DNA of 53,166 nucleotides. It comes from Acidobacteriota bacterium. Its GTDB lineage: Bacteria; Acidobacteriota; Vicinamibacteria; Vicinamibacterales; SCN-69-37. This document shows positions 32,401 through 40,893 of the stretch, in pieces. The notes below the pieces were generated by a model, which did not search any database, had not been told where the DNA came from, and was given only the letters and a program-made list of their open reading frames with translations. The stretch is from positions 1-53,166 of the forward strand of contig SHUF01000015.1 of assembly GCA_009694745.1 (NCBI GenBank), written 5' to 3'. The stretch's first letter is position 1. The number at the start of each line of letters is the position of its first letter. The position numbers were made by a program, and so were the translations under genes.

Positions 32401-32891
32401 TCCGCGACGTCCTTCTGGCCGAATTCGATCACGAAATGGCGGTGACCCGCCGGCTCCTCGATCGGTGCCCGGCTCAGTTCGACTGGACGCCGCACCCGAA
32501 GTCGTTCGCGCTCGGCGCGCTGGCCACCCACCTCACGCGCCTGCCGCGCTGGGGCGAGTGGATTCTGGCCCGCGATTCCTATGACCTCGTACTCGATCAC
32601 GCCCCGGCCACTCTACCTCTCGCCACTTTGCCTGAAGTGCTCGAGGCCTTCGACCACAGCGTCCGCGTCGTTCGCGCGGCGCTGATTACCACAAGCGACG
32701 CAGAGCTGGGGGCACCGTGGTCGCTGCGCCGTAACGGCACCACGCTGATGACCCTGCCGCGCATGTCGGCGTTCAAGACCTATGTGGTGAATCACACCAT
32801 CCACCACCGCGGACAGTTAAGCGTGTACCTCCGCCTGCTCGACATCCCGCTGCCGGCCATCTACGGCCCCTCGGCCGACGAGCCCATGTGA
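32397..32891 (+). CDS. DinB family protein
   Basis: A 164-aa four-helix DinB/YfiT-type protein. Metal-binding histidines are seen in EFDHEMAVTRRLL, ALGALATHLTRLP and NHTIHHRGQL. Such proteins are putative thiol-dependent transferases or unknown hydrolases. It overlaps LemA and the following membrane-protein gene by four bases each, so it sits in the middle of a coupled operon. The exact reaction is unknown. Confidence 0.88.
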   Translation: MIRDVLLAEFDHEMAVTRRLLDRCPAQFDWTPHPKSFALGALATHLTRLPRWGEWILARDSYDLVLDHAPATLPLATLPEVLEAFDHSVRVVRAALITTSDAELGAPWSLRRNGTTLMTLPRMSAFKTYVVNHTIHHRGQLSVYLRLLDIPLPAIYGPSADEPM

Positions 32892-34402
32892 ATACAGCCA
32901 CGAAGCTCGCCGGCGTGCTGGTGTTCGTCGTGCTGGCCACTGCCAACAGCGGCGGATACCACTACGGGGTGTCGGACCAGGCCTTCTATTTGCCCGCGGT
33001 GAACCATCACCTGACTCCGGAGCTGTTTCCTCGCGACGCACCACTGCTCGACGCACAAGCGCGGCTGATCACGTCAGATGAATTGATGGCGGCAACGGTA
33101 AAGACGACCGGTCTTTCACTGCCGGTCGTCGCGGTCATCCTCTACGTGCTGACGCTGGTGCTGTTCATCGCGGCTGCGGCTGCGTTCGCCCGTGGCCTTG
33201 GATACTCATGGTGGGCGGTCACACTGCTTGGGATTCTGCTGACCTTCCGTCACCGCATTGCCAAGACCGGCGCCAATTCGCTTGAAGGCTACATGCATCC
33301 GCGCGAGATGGCATTTGCAATCGGCATCGCATCACTCGCCTGTGCCGTCCGCGGGCGCCACGCCATCGCCCTGGGCCTTGTCGCCGCGTCTGCCGTGCTC
33401 CACCCCACCACGGCGGCGTTCTTCGGTTTGGTCGTCGGCGTGGCCACCCTATATCAGTACGTAGCTCGGCCTGGGTCGTACGTAGCTCGGCCTGGTTCTC
33501 AAGGCCGAGAAAGCCGCGCGCTTGGCCTCATCGCAGCCGCGGCCGTCCCCATCGCCGCAGCCGCCCTCTGGGCGCTCGTCTACGGTCCGCTCTCAGGCCG
33601 CCTGATTACGATGGATGCCGATTGGCTTCAGGTGTTCGCCGAGAAGGACTACCTCTTCCCTGAACAGTGGCCGATCGACGCGTGGCTACTCAACCTCGCC
33701 TACCCGGTGATCATCGTCGCGATTTGGCGCGCACGGGTTCGTCGTGACCTCGCGGGGCCAAATGAACGCGGCCTCGTTATCGGGGTGCTCGCGTCGGTCG
33801 TCTTCTTCCTCGTCTCTGTGCCCCTCACCATGGCTGAGGTCGCGCTCGCGGTGCAGTTGCAGATCACGCGCGTCTTCTGGATTCTGGACTTCGTTGCGAT
33901 CGCATCCATCGCCTGGTGGCTGACCCAGTCGCGCAGGATGGCCATGCTGGCCATTGGCGTGTGCCTCGTCGGCTCGGCCGCACGCGGATACTACCTGCTC
34001 GAAGTCGATCAGCCGGACCGGCAACTCGTTCGCATCAACCTGCCGGACACGCCCTGGATGGACGCGATGCGCTGGCTCGCCACGCAGCCGTCAGACTGGC
34101 ACGTGCTTGCTGACCCCGGCCATGCGTGGAAGTACGGCATCAGTGTCCGTGTCGGCGCCAACAGGGATACGCTCATCGAATCGGTCAAGGACAGTGCGAT
34201 CGCGATTTACGATCGCACCATCGCCATGCGTGTGGCCGACCGCGTGTTTTTCACCAGCGAGTACGATCAGATGTCTACGGTCCGGCTTCGCATGCTCGAC
34301 GAGAAATACAACCTTGACGTCGCGGTGGTGACGGCCGGCATCGCACTCGACCTGCCCCTGCTCTATCGCAACGCAGAATTCGCCATCTACGATGTTCGCT
34401 AA
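32888..34402 (+). CDS. Polytopic membrane protein of unknown function
   Basis: A 504-aa protein with about nine to ten hydrophobic helices and a C-terminal soluble part of ~130 residues. The GTG 32888 overlaps the DinB stop. The start region (GYHYGVSDQAFYLPAVNHHLTPELFPRDAPLL) resembles a group of bacterial membrane proteins of unknown role, loosely glycosyltransferase-like in topology. A 7-residue duplication (YVARPGS twice) sits in a loop near residue 193 and is encoded by a 21-bp tandem repeat. It overlaps the YheT-like gene by 11 bases. Confidence 0.7.
   Translation: MNTATKLAGVLVFVVLATANSGGYHYGVSDQAFYLPAVNHHLTPELFPRDAPLLDAQARLITSDELMAATVKTTGLSLPVVAVILYVLTLVLFIAAAAAFARGLGYSWWAVTLLGILLTFRHRIAKTGANSLEGYMHPREMAFAIGIASLACAVRGRHAIALGLVAASAVLHPTTAAFFGLVVGVATLYQYVARPGSYVARPGSQGRESRALGLIAAAAVPIAAAALWALVYGPLSGRLITMDADWLQVFAEKDYLFPEQWPIDAWLLNLAYPVIIVAIWRARVRRDLAGPNERGLVIGVLASVVFFLVSVPLTMAEVALAVQLQITRVFWILDFVAIASIAWWLTQSRRMAMLAIGVCLVGSAARGYYLLEVDQPDRQLVRINLPDTPWMDAMRWLATQPSDWHVLADPGHAWKYGISVRVGANRDTLIESVKDSAIAIYDRTIAMRVADRVFFTSEYDQMSTVRLRMLDEKYNLDVAVVTAGIALDLPLLYRNAEFAIYDVR
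33457..33508 (+). repeat. 21-bp tandem duplication plus hairpin inside the membrane-protein gene
   Basis: GTACGTAGCTCGGCCTGGGTC at 33457-33477 is repeated at 33478-33498 with one mismatch. The second copy forms an 8-bp stem, CTCGGCCT with AGGCCGAG, around 33485-33508. It looks like an intragenic relic of a palindromic repeat that kept the reading frame. Confidence 0.8.
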
Positions 34403-35396
34403 GTCGACGTTTGTCCCCGCGCGCGGGTTGTCGGCGGGCCACGTCATCACGATCTACGCGTGGGCGCGAGGCCGCACCTACCCTGGCCTGCCCTCACCCG
34501 AGATGCGCCTGATTTGGGTCGATGCTGAAAGCCAGGTGCGCGCCGACTGTTACTGGCAGGACGACAGGAAGGCCAGTCCAACGCTGCTGTGCCTCCACGG
34601 CTTGGAAGGGTCTTCCGAGAAACACTACATGCGCGGGCTGGCGCACAAGGCGCTGCGTCGCAGCTGGAACGTGGTGCTGCTCAATCAGCGCAACTGCGGC
34701 GGCACCGAACACCTGACGCCCGGGCTCTATCACTCAGGGCTCACGGCGGACCCGATCGCGGTCATCCGGGCGCTTGCGACCGCCGAAGGCCTCAGTCGCT
34801 TTTCGGTGGCGGGATATTCGCTGGGCGGCAACATCGCGATCAAGCTGGCGGGCGAACTGCCGGACCATTCCAACCTGCCGGTGGTGTCGGTGGCCGCGGT
34901 GTGCCCCACCATCGACCTCGCGCTGTGTTCCGAGGCGCTGCAGTGGCGGCAGAACCTGCTGTATCAGTTGAATTTTCTCAAGGGCCTCAAGGCGCGCATG
35001 CGACGCAAGGCTGCGGCCTTCCCTGGCCGCTACGACCTCGCGCCGCTCGGCCGCATCCACACCATTCGCGAGTTTGACGACGCCTATACCGCGCCGGCGC
35101 ATGGCTTCGGCACGGCGGCGCAATACTACGAACTCGCCAGCGCCCTTCGTGTGGTCAACCGCATCTCGATCCCCGCGCTCATCATCGCGGCCGAAAACGA
35201 TCCGTTTGTGCCCGTGTCGCAATACCGGGTCGATGCGATCCGCGCCAACGCCCACGTGCACGTCAGCCTGCAGCGCCACGGCGGCCACTGCGGCTTCGTC
35301 GGCCGCCCCACCGCCGACAGCGACGGCTACTGGGCCGAACAGACCGCCGTCGACTTTTTGTCACAAACACATTCACATGAAGACATGAAGGCGTGA
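34392..35396 (+). CDS. YheT-like alpha/beta hydrolase
   Basis: A 334-aa alpha/beta-fold hydrolase. The nucleophile elbow is AGYSLGGN; the oxyanion region is CLHGLEGSSEKHYMRG; LNQRNCGGTE is a family box, and the C-terminal histidine lies in RHGGHCGF with the aspartate in AAENDPFVP. YheT-like proteins are esterases of unclear physiological substrate. The start overlaps the upstream membrane-protein gene by 11 bases, so it closes this operon (about 29.4-35.4 kb). Confidence 0.88.
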   Translation: MFAKSTFVPARGLSAGHVITIYAWARGRTYPGLPSPEMRLIWVDAESQVRADCYWQDDRKASPTLLCLHGLEGSSEKHYMRGLAHKALRRSWNVVLLNQRNCGGTEHLTPGLYHSGLTADPIAVIRALATAEGLSRFSVAGYSLGGNIAIKLAGELPDHSNLPVVSVAAVCPTIDLALCSEALQWRQNLLYQLNFLKGLKARMRRKAAAFPGRYDLAPLGRIHTIREFDDAYTAPAHGFGTAAQYYELASALRVVNRISIPALIIAAENDPFVPVSQYRVDAIRANAHVHVSLQRHGGHCGFVGRPTADSDGYWAEQTAVDFLSQTHSHEDMKA

Positions 35397-35437
35397 AGGT
35401 TCACGTTCCTTCAGCCCTTCATGCCTCGTGTGAGAAT

Positions 35438-36826
35438 CTAACGCACACGTTTGCCGTTCTTGATCACCAGATCTACGTCCTGCAGCAGGTTGATGTACTT
35501 CAGCATGTCGCCGCGGACGGCGATGATGTCCGCGTATTTGCCTGGCGTGATGGTGCCGACGTCGCGGTCCTTCTTCATCATCAGCGACGGCCAGTAGGTG
35601 GCGCTGCGGATGGCTTCCATCGCCGGGATGCCCATTTCGCGCACCCACACATCGAGTTCGTTCCAGGTGGATTGGCTATGAAAGTTCATCGGAATGCCGC
35701 TGTCGGTGCCGATGAGCAGCGTGGCGCCTGCCTCGCGCAGTTGTGTGACCTTGCGCTTCAGCGTCGGCTTGCGCGCCGGCGTGAGCTGGAAGTAGCTCAG
35801 CTCGCCGGGCTTGCGCAGTGACTGCCGGATGTCGGCCACGATGTCGGCGCCAAGGCCGAGCGTCCACGACGGATCGTCGAGCATCTCCGGGTGGTCGCGC
35901 TGATACTCGTAGTTGAACAGGCCCTGCACGGTGGGCGTCCAGAAAAACGGCCCCATGCTCATCTTGGCCGACCGCTCGCGAATCATCGCGATAATGTCTT
36001 CCGGGTACTCAGGCGCCGTCGCCAGGCCGGTGTGTTCGAAGTTGTCCACACCGAGCTTCATCCCCAGGCGGATCTCTTGTGGCCTGTGGGAGTGGCCGAT
36101 AACAGGAAGGCCATTCGCATGGGCTTCATCGATCACCGCTTTGACCTCGACCTCAGCCATCTGGTCCTGGTCGATCAGCTTGATCACATCCACGCCCGCC
36201 TTCGCCAACTGCCGCACCTTCGCACGCGCATCGTCCATCCCGGTGACGCCCCAGCGAAAGTCTTCGGTGCCGGGATACGGTGCGTGTTGGATGAAGGGCC
36301 CAGAGACGTACAGGCGCGGCCCGGGAATCTCGCCCCGGTTGATCGCGTTGCGCACGTTGATGCTGGGACCGAGCGGTCCACCCAGATCGCGCGCCGATGT
36401 CACCCCCGCCAGCAATAACTGGTGGGCAGACGACGGCATGATGTCTTTTTCGAAGCGGGCGGGATAGGTCTTGTCCCAGTGCGTGTAGTCGGAGTGCCCG
36501 TTGATCATCAGGTGGACGTGCATGTCCCACAGACCGGGTAACACCGACATCCCTTCGGTGGAAATCACCTCGGCGCCTGCAGGCACTGCGAGCGTGCCGA
36601 CCATTCCGACGGCCGTAATGCGCTCCCCCGTCATCAGCACCACGCTGTTGTGGAGAGGCACTCCGCCGTAGCCGTCGATAAGGGTGCCGCCCACTAGCGC
36701 CGTCACCCGCCCCGTCGTCTGCGGCGCTACCGGCGGCGTCGGGCCGGCCGCATCCACGCCAAGACCCGATGCCCCTGCCAGCACCAGCCCCATCGCCGCC
36801 ACCACGCTCGTCACCAGATTTCTCAT
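35438..36826 (-). CDS. Exported amidohydrolase (imidazolonepropionase/prolidase-like)
   Basis: A 462-aa amidohydrolase-superfamily protein. ATG 36826 is chosen because it starts the signal peptide (MRNLVTSVVAAMGLVLAGASGLG). Metal ligands: HxH in LWDMHVHLM, later histidines in VIGHSHRP and DNFEHTG, and the aspartate in LLIGTDSG. Related secreted enzymes act on Xaa-Pro dipeptides or cyclic amides; the exact substrate is unknown. It fits the peptide-degrading theme of the window. Upstream lie a TTGACA-like -35, a TACTAT box 7 nt before the ATG and a pair of 11-bp direct repeats (36843-36870). Confidence 0.88.
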   Translation of the reverse strand: MRNLVTSVVAAMGLVLAGASGLGVDAAGPTPPVAPQTTGRVTALVGGTLIDGYGGVPLHNSVVLMTGERITAVGMVGTLAVPAGAEVISTEGMSVLPGLWDMHVHLMINGHSDYTHWDKTYPARFEKDIMPSSAHQLLLAGVTSARDLGGPLGPSINVRNAINRGEIPGPRLYVSGPFIQHAPYPGTEDFRWGVTGMDDARAKVRQLAKAGVDVIKLIDQDQMAEVEVKAVIDEAHANGLPVIGHSHRPQEIRLGMKLGVDNFEHTGLATAPEYPEDIIAMIRERSAKMSMGPFFWTPTVQGLFNYEYQRDHPEMLDDPSWTLGLGADIVADIRQSLRKPGELSYFQLTPARKPTLKRKVTQLREAGATLLIGTDSGIPMNFHSQSTWNELDVWVREMGIPAMEAIRSATYWPSLMMKKDRDVGTITPGKYADIIAVRGDMLKYINLLQDVDLVIKNGKRVR

Positions 36827-36833
36827 GGTGGGC

Positions 36834-36839
36834 ATAGTA
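36834..36839 (-). promoter_or_regulatory. Putative -10 box (TACTAT) of the amidohydrolase gene
   Basis: TACTAT is 7 nt before ATG 36826. A perfect TTGACA (36859-36854) lies 14 bp further upstream, shorter than the ideal 17. Confidence 0.4.
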
Positions 36840-36842
36840 CAC

Positions 36843-36875
36843 AAAACGACCTCTGTCAAAAAACGACCTCGTTTT
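36843..36875 (-). promoter_or_regulatory. Direct repeats and hairpin in the amidohydrolase promoter
   Basis: AAAACGACCTC occurs at 36843-36853 and 36860-36870 (plus strand), 17 bp apart and flanking the TTGACA. The second copy also forms an inverted repeat AAAACGA-CC-TCGTTTT (36860-36875) that begins at the aminotransferase TAA and continues into T residues on the minus strand. It could be that gene's terminator, an operator, or both. Confidence 0.4.
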
Positions 36876-38151
36876 ATTCGCGGGCGATCGCGCCCAGGGC
36901 CGTGACCAGCGCGTCGAGGTCGGCCGTGGTGGTGAAGAGTTGGGGCGTCACACGCACGCCCTTGACCGGGCCGGTGTCGATGGCCACCGTGAATACGCGA
37001 TGCCTATCGAACAGCGTCGTGGCCAGTTGCTGCGGCGTCAGGCCGGTGACGCCCACGTTGGCGATGGCGCACGCGCGGTTCCCGGTCGGTGTGTTGAGGT
37101 AGACCTTCGGGATGCTGCGCACCTTGTCGGTCCAATACTGCTGCAGGTATCTGAGCCGCGCTTCCTTGCGGGCCGGTCCCACCATCTTGTGAAACCGGAT
37201 GGCGTCGCTGATGGCGAGCACCGTCCAGATGGGCTTGGTGCCGCTACGCTCGAGCTTGCGGATGTCGTCCGCAGGTCGCGATGTGTCGCCAAAGAGCGGC
37301 CAGACGTCTTGTATCTTGTCCTTCCTCACATGCAGAAGGCCGGCGCCGAGCGGGGTGCACAACCACTTGTGGAGGCTCACGCCCAGGAAGTCGCCGTCGA
37401 GATCGGGAATCTTGTAGTTCACCTGCGCGAACGAGTGCGCGGCATCAACGATGACCGGGACGCCGCGTGCGTGAGCCATGGCGGCGATCTTCTTCACTGG
37501 CATGATGTGGCCGGTGATGTTGATCATGTGCGAGACTAGGATGACCTTGGTGCGTGACGTGATGGCGCGCGCATACACGTCCACCAGCTCATCGTCGCTT
37601 TTCGGATGTAACGGTACGTCCACTTCGATGCACTTCAGCCCGTGTCGCTGCCCTTCCTGGCGGAACTGTTCGAGCATCGAGCCGTAGTCTTGGTCGCACA
37701 TCACGGCTTCGTCACCGGGAGCGTACGTGAGGCCGTGAATGACGGTGCCGAGTGACTCGGTGGTGTTGCGCGTGATGACCAGTTCGTCTTCAGGCACACC
37801 AGCGAGCTCCGCGAGGTCTTTCTTGACCGCCGCCACTTCGGCGGCCTGGCGCCGCCGCATGAAAAACGACAGGTTGCTGTTGATGTCCTGTGTGTGGCGG
37901 GTAAACGCTTCGAACGTGGGTGTTGGCTGCGGACTGGAGAAGCCGTTCTCGAGATGGACGTACCCGGTAGGCACGGGAAACACGCCGCGGATTTGATCCC
38001 AGAACGCTTGTTCAGTGGCCGCACCCTGCGGGCTCAGCCCGGCAAACGGCTCGAGTCGGCGCTCCATGGCGTCGAGCGTGCGTGGACCGAGCAGCGGCAC
38101 AGCGGCGGCCGCGGCAGCCATTCCCAGGAACCGGCGTCGGGTGGTGGTCAT
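36874..38151 (-). CDS. Tat-exported class V aminotransferase (isopenicillin-N epimerase-like)
   Basis: A 425-aa PLP enzyme. The start MTTTRRRFLGMAAAAAAVPLLG is a twin-arginine signal. Fold type I features: TRNTTESLGTVIHGL, VIVDAAHSFAQVNYKI with the PLP-pyridine aspartate, and the Schiff-base lysine in FLGVSLHKWLCTPLG. This exported group is annotated as aminotransferase V or isopenicillin-N epimerase-like; true substrates are unknown. It is divergent from the metzincin-like protease gene (46 bp apart). Its stop leads directly into the palindromic repeat in front of the amidohydrolase. Confidence 0.9.
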   Translation of the reverse strand: MTTTRRRFLGMAAAAAAVPLLGPRTLDAMERRLEPFAGLSPQGAATEQAFWDQIRGVFPVPTGYVHLENGFSSPQPTPTFEAFTRHTQDINSNLSFFMRRRQAAEVAAVKKDLAELAGVPEDELVITRNTTESLGTVIHGLTYAPGDEAVMCDQDYGSMLEQFRQEGQRHGLKCIEVDVPLHPKSDDELVDVYARAITSRTKVILVSHMINITGHIMPVKKIAAMAHARGVPVIVDAAHSFAQVNYKIPDLDGDFLGVSLHKWLCTPLGAGLLHVRKDKIQDVWPLFGDTSRPADDIRKLERSGTKPIWTVLAISDAIRFHKMVGPARKEARLRYLQQYWTDKVRSIPKVYLNTPTGNRACAIANVGVTGLTPQQLATTLFDRHRVFTVAIDTGPVKGVRVTPQLFTTTADLDALVTALGAIARE

Positions 38152-38197
38152 CGCCGCTGATTATCCATTAAAATCGCCCATTCCCCTGGGAGATCTA

Positions 38198-40720
38198 ATG
38201 CGATACCGGCGCCCACTTCTTGCCCTGATCACACTCATCGCCGCGGCCACGCCGATGTTGGCGCAAAACCCGCCGCCGGCCGCCGCCCCACCGCAGGAAG
38301 CTGGGGCCCAGCCACCGGCCGGTGCCGCAGGGAGACGCGCCCCACGGCCCTACGACCAGGTCATTACAGCTCGCGCGCGCACCGAGCGCGGCGCGTTCGC
38401 CGTGCACAAGGTGGACGACCGGTACTTCTTCGAGGTGCCCGAGGCGATGCTCGGTCGCGACTGGCTGCTGGTCAGCCGGATCTCGGGTGTGCCGGCCGGC
38501 AGCGGCGGCTTCCAGAGCGCGGGCAGTTCCGTGGCTGAGCGCATGGTCCGTTGGGAACGCCTCAACAACAACGTGCTGCTCAAGAGCATCAGCGTGGACG
38601 CCGTGGCCGACGAGTCGCTGCCCATTGCGCGTTCGGTGAGCCAGAACAACTTCGCGCCGATTCTGGCGTCGTTCCCCATCGCCGCTTTTGGCGCCGACAA
38701 CGGCAGCTTCGTGATTGACGTCACCGACTTCTTCAGCGGAGACACGCCTGCGCTCTCAGGCTTGTCAGCGGCGCAGCGGCGCACGTATGGCGTTCGCCGG
38801 TTTGATGCGGCGCGCAGCTACCTCAGCGACATCCGCGCGTTCCCGATCAACGTCGAGGTGCGACATGTGCAGACCTTCGACGCGGCCGACCCTCCAGGCG
38901 ACCGCACCGGCGGCGCGGTGAGCCTCGAAATGCGCCAGTCGCTGGTCCTCCTGCCGAAGGATCCCATGCGGCCAAGGAACTTCGACCCGCGCGTCGGGTA
39001 TTTCACCGTGGTACGCGTGAACTACGGCCTTGACGTGCAGAAGGCCGAAACCGAGACGTTCCTCGCCCGCTGGCGCCTGGAGCCGAAAGACCCGGCTGCG
39101 TATGCCCGCGGCGAGTTAGTGGAGCCCATCAAGCCAATCACGTACTACATCGATCCCGCCACACCGACGCGATGGAAGCGTTACGTGAAGGAAGGCGTCG
39201 AGCAGTGGCAGTCGGTGTTCGAGAAAGCAGGATTCAAGAACGCAATTATTGCGAAGGAAGCGCCGACCAAGGCTGAGGATCCTGACTGGGATCCGGACGA
39301 TGCGCGCGTGTCGATGGTGCGATGGGCGGCGAGCCTGGTGCGCAACGCTGTGGGGCCGCACACGTCCGATCCGCGGACCGGCGAAATCATCAACAGCGAG
39401 ATCACGTGGTACCACAACCACATGCGCAGCTATCGTAACCGGCTGATGCTTGAGACCGGCGCGGCCAACCCGGCGGCGCGTTCGCTCAACATGCCCGATG
39501 AGCTGATGGGCGAAACCATGCGCCAGGTCATCACACATGAAATTGGCCACGCGCTTGGCCTGCAGCACAACATGGTGGCCAGCAGCTCGTTCCCCGTGGA
39601 GTCACTGCGCGATCCGAAGTTTACGAGTAAGTACGGCGTCAGCGCCACCATCATGGACTACGCGCGCCAGAACTACATTGCGCAGCCTGGTGACGGGCTT
39701 CAGCCGAAAGACTTCATCCGCAGGCTTGGCCCCTTCGATGACTTCGCCATCAACTGGGGCTATCGCGTCCTGCCGGGCAAAACGGCAGACGATGAGAAGG
39801 CGACGCTGAATTCATGGATTGTGAATCAGACGGGGCCGTTCCCGTATCGCTTTGTGCCCGGGCAGTTCGGCGCGCTCGACCCGCGTTCGCAGACCGAGGA
39901 CATGGGCGACGACCCGATCAAGGCGTCCACCTACGCGATTGCCAACTACAAGAAGATGATTCCGAATCTCATCGTCTGGACTACCAGGCCTGGCGACGAC
40001 TACGCGGAGCTGACCGAGCTCTACACCGAAGGGCTTGGCCAGTGGAGTACGTACATGGGCCATGTGGCCGGGCTCATCGCCGGGGTGAACGTCGATCTCA
40101 AGACCGCCGATCAGGCCGGGGCGGTGTTCACGGTGGTGCCGAAGGCGAAGCAGAAACAGGCGCTCGCGTTCCTCAACGACCACGTGTTCGTGACGCCCGA
40201 CTGGTTGCAGCCTCCGGCCATCGCCGCGTTGATTGGTCCCAGTGCGTTACCGGGGCGTCAGGCCAACGTGCTCAACAGCCTGCTCAGCAACGCACGGCTC
40301 GGACGCCTGGCGGAGATCGAGAAGTTCGATGCGATAAATGCCTATCCGGTGGCCGAGTTCATGGTCGACGTGAAGGGCAACATCTGGAACAGCCCGCAGG
40401 CCACCGCGCCCGACGCCAACCGCCGGTCACTGCAGCGCGCCCACGTGGCTCGCCTCGGCGCCATCGTGAATCCGCCGGCTACGCCCGCACCTGCCGCCGG
40501 CGCGGCGCCTGCCGCCGCACCTGCGCCGCCTGCTCCGTTCATGGCGCCGGTCGTGCTCGCGCAGAGCGACCTGCCGGCACTCGCCCGCGCCCAACTGCGC
40601 GCGATTCAGACGCAGGCCCGGGCCGCGGCCGCGGCCGCGACGACGGTCAATCCGGTCATCAAGGCCCACTGGTCCGACATCGTCGATCGCGTGGAGGAGA
40701 TACTGAGCCCGGGCCGATAG
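38198..40720 (+). CDS. Secreted zinc metalloprotease (DUF5117/DUF4953 family, metzincin-like motif)
   Basis: An 840-aa protein with a signal peptide (MRYRRPLLALITLIAAATPMLAQ). The ATG 38198 follows GGGAG at good spacing, and TAAAAT at 38169-38174 may be the -10. After a Pro/Ala linker, an N-terminal DUF5117-like domain leads to the catalytic domain with HEIGHALGLQH (His447, Glu448, His451, His457) and a Met-turn-like ATIMDYAR. The C-terminal region ends in an Ala/Pro-rich segment and a helical tail. It is a predicted extracellular protease; these proteins are common in Acidobacteriota and Bacteroidota. Confidence 0.9.
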   Translation: MRYRRPLLALITLIAAATPMLAQNPPPAAAPPQEAGAQPPAGAAGRRAPRPYDQVITARARTERGAFAVHKVDDRYFFEVPEAMLGRDWLLVSRISGVPAGSGGFQSAGSSVAERMVRWERLNNNVLLKSISVDAVADESLPIARSVSQNNFAPILASFPIAAFGADNGSFVIDVTDFFSGDTPALSGLSAAQRRTYGVRRFDAARSYLSDIRAFPINVEVRHVQTFDAADPPGDRTGGAVSLEMRQSLVLLPKDPMRPRNFDPRVGYFTVVRVNYGLDVQKAETETFLARWRLEPKDPAAYARGELVEPIKPITYYIDPATPTRWKRYVKEGVEQWQSVFEKAGFKNAIIAKEAPTKAEDPDWDPDDARVSMVRWAASLVRNAVGPHTSDPRTGEIINSEITWYHNHMRSYRNRLMLETGAANPAARSLNMPDELMGETMRQVITHEIGHALGLQHNMVASSSFPVESLRDPKFTSKYGVSATIMDYARQNYIAQPGDGLQPKDFIRRLGPFDDFAINWGYRVLPGKTADDEKATLNSWIVNQTGPFPYRFVPGQFGALDPRSQTEDMGDDPIKASTYAIANYKKMIPNLIVWTTRPGDDYAELTELYTEGLGQWSTYMGHVAGLIAGVNVDLKTADQAGAVFTVVPKAKQKQALAFLNDHVFVTPDWLQPPAIAALIGPSALPGRQANVLNSLLSNARLGRLAEIEKFDAINAYPVAEFMVDVKGNIWNSPQATAPDANRRSLQRAHVARLGAIVNPPATPAPAAGAAPAAAPAPPAPFMAPVVLAQSDLPALARAQLRAIQTQARAAAAAATTVNPVIKAHWSDIVDRVEEILSPGR

Positions 40721-40728
40721 GGTCACCA

Positions 40729-40893
40729 ATGCACACTCCCCGCAAAGCGCCGTGGGCGCGCCAGGCTGCCCTGCTCGGGGCCATGACGTCGGTCGGGTGT
40801 TCCACCTTCTCGATCAGAGCGGATCGCTGCCCGGCGTATCCCGGACCGCAGCCATTGCCGTCCCGTAGCGACGTCAAGATTTAATACCTTGGC
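40729..40893 (+). pseudogene. Lipoprotein leader separated by a TAA from the MBL-fold gene
   Basis: ATG 40729 opens a reading frame with a basic N-terminus, a hydrophobic stretch and a lipobox-like SVGC, ending SRSDVKI before TAA at 40882-40884. The next codons in the same frame read YLGVGGYVVQRGSDVALF, a typical first strand of an MBL protein. The leader and the enzyme therefore look like one gene split by a nonsense change. Confidence 0.65.

Noticed and set aside
36843-36870. CRISPR-like repeats
   Set aside because: Only two copies of an 11-mer with a 6-bp gap; no array is visible anywhere in the window.
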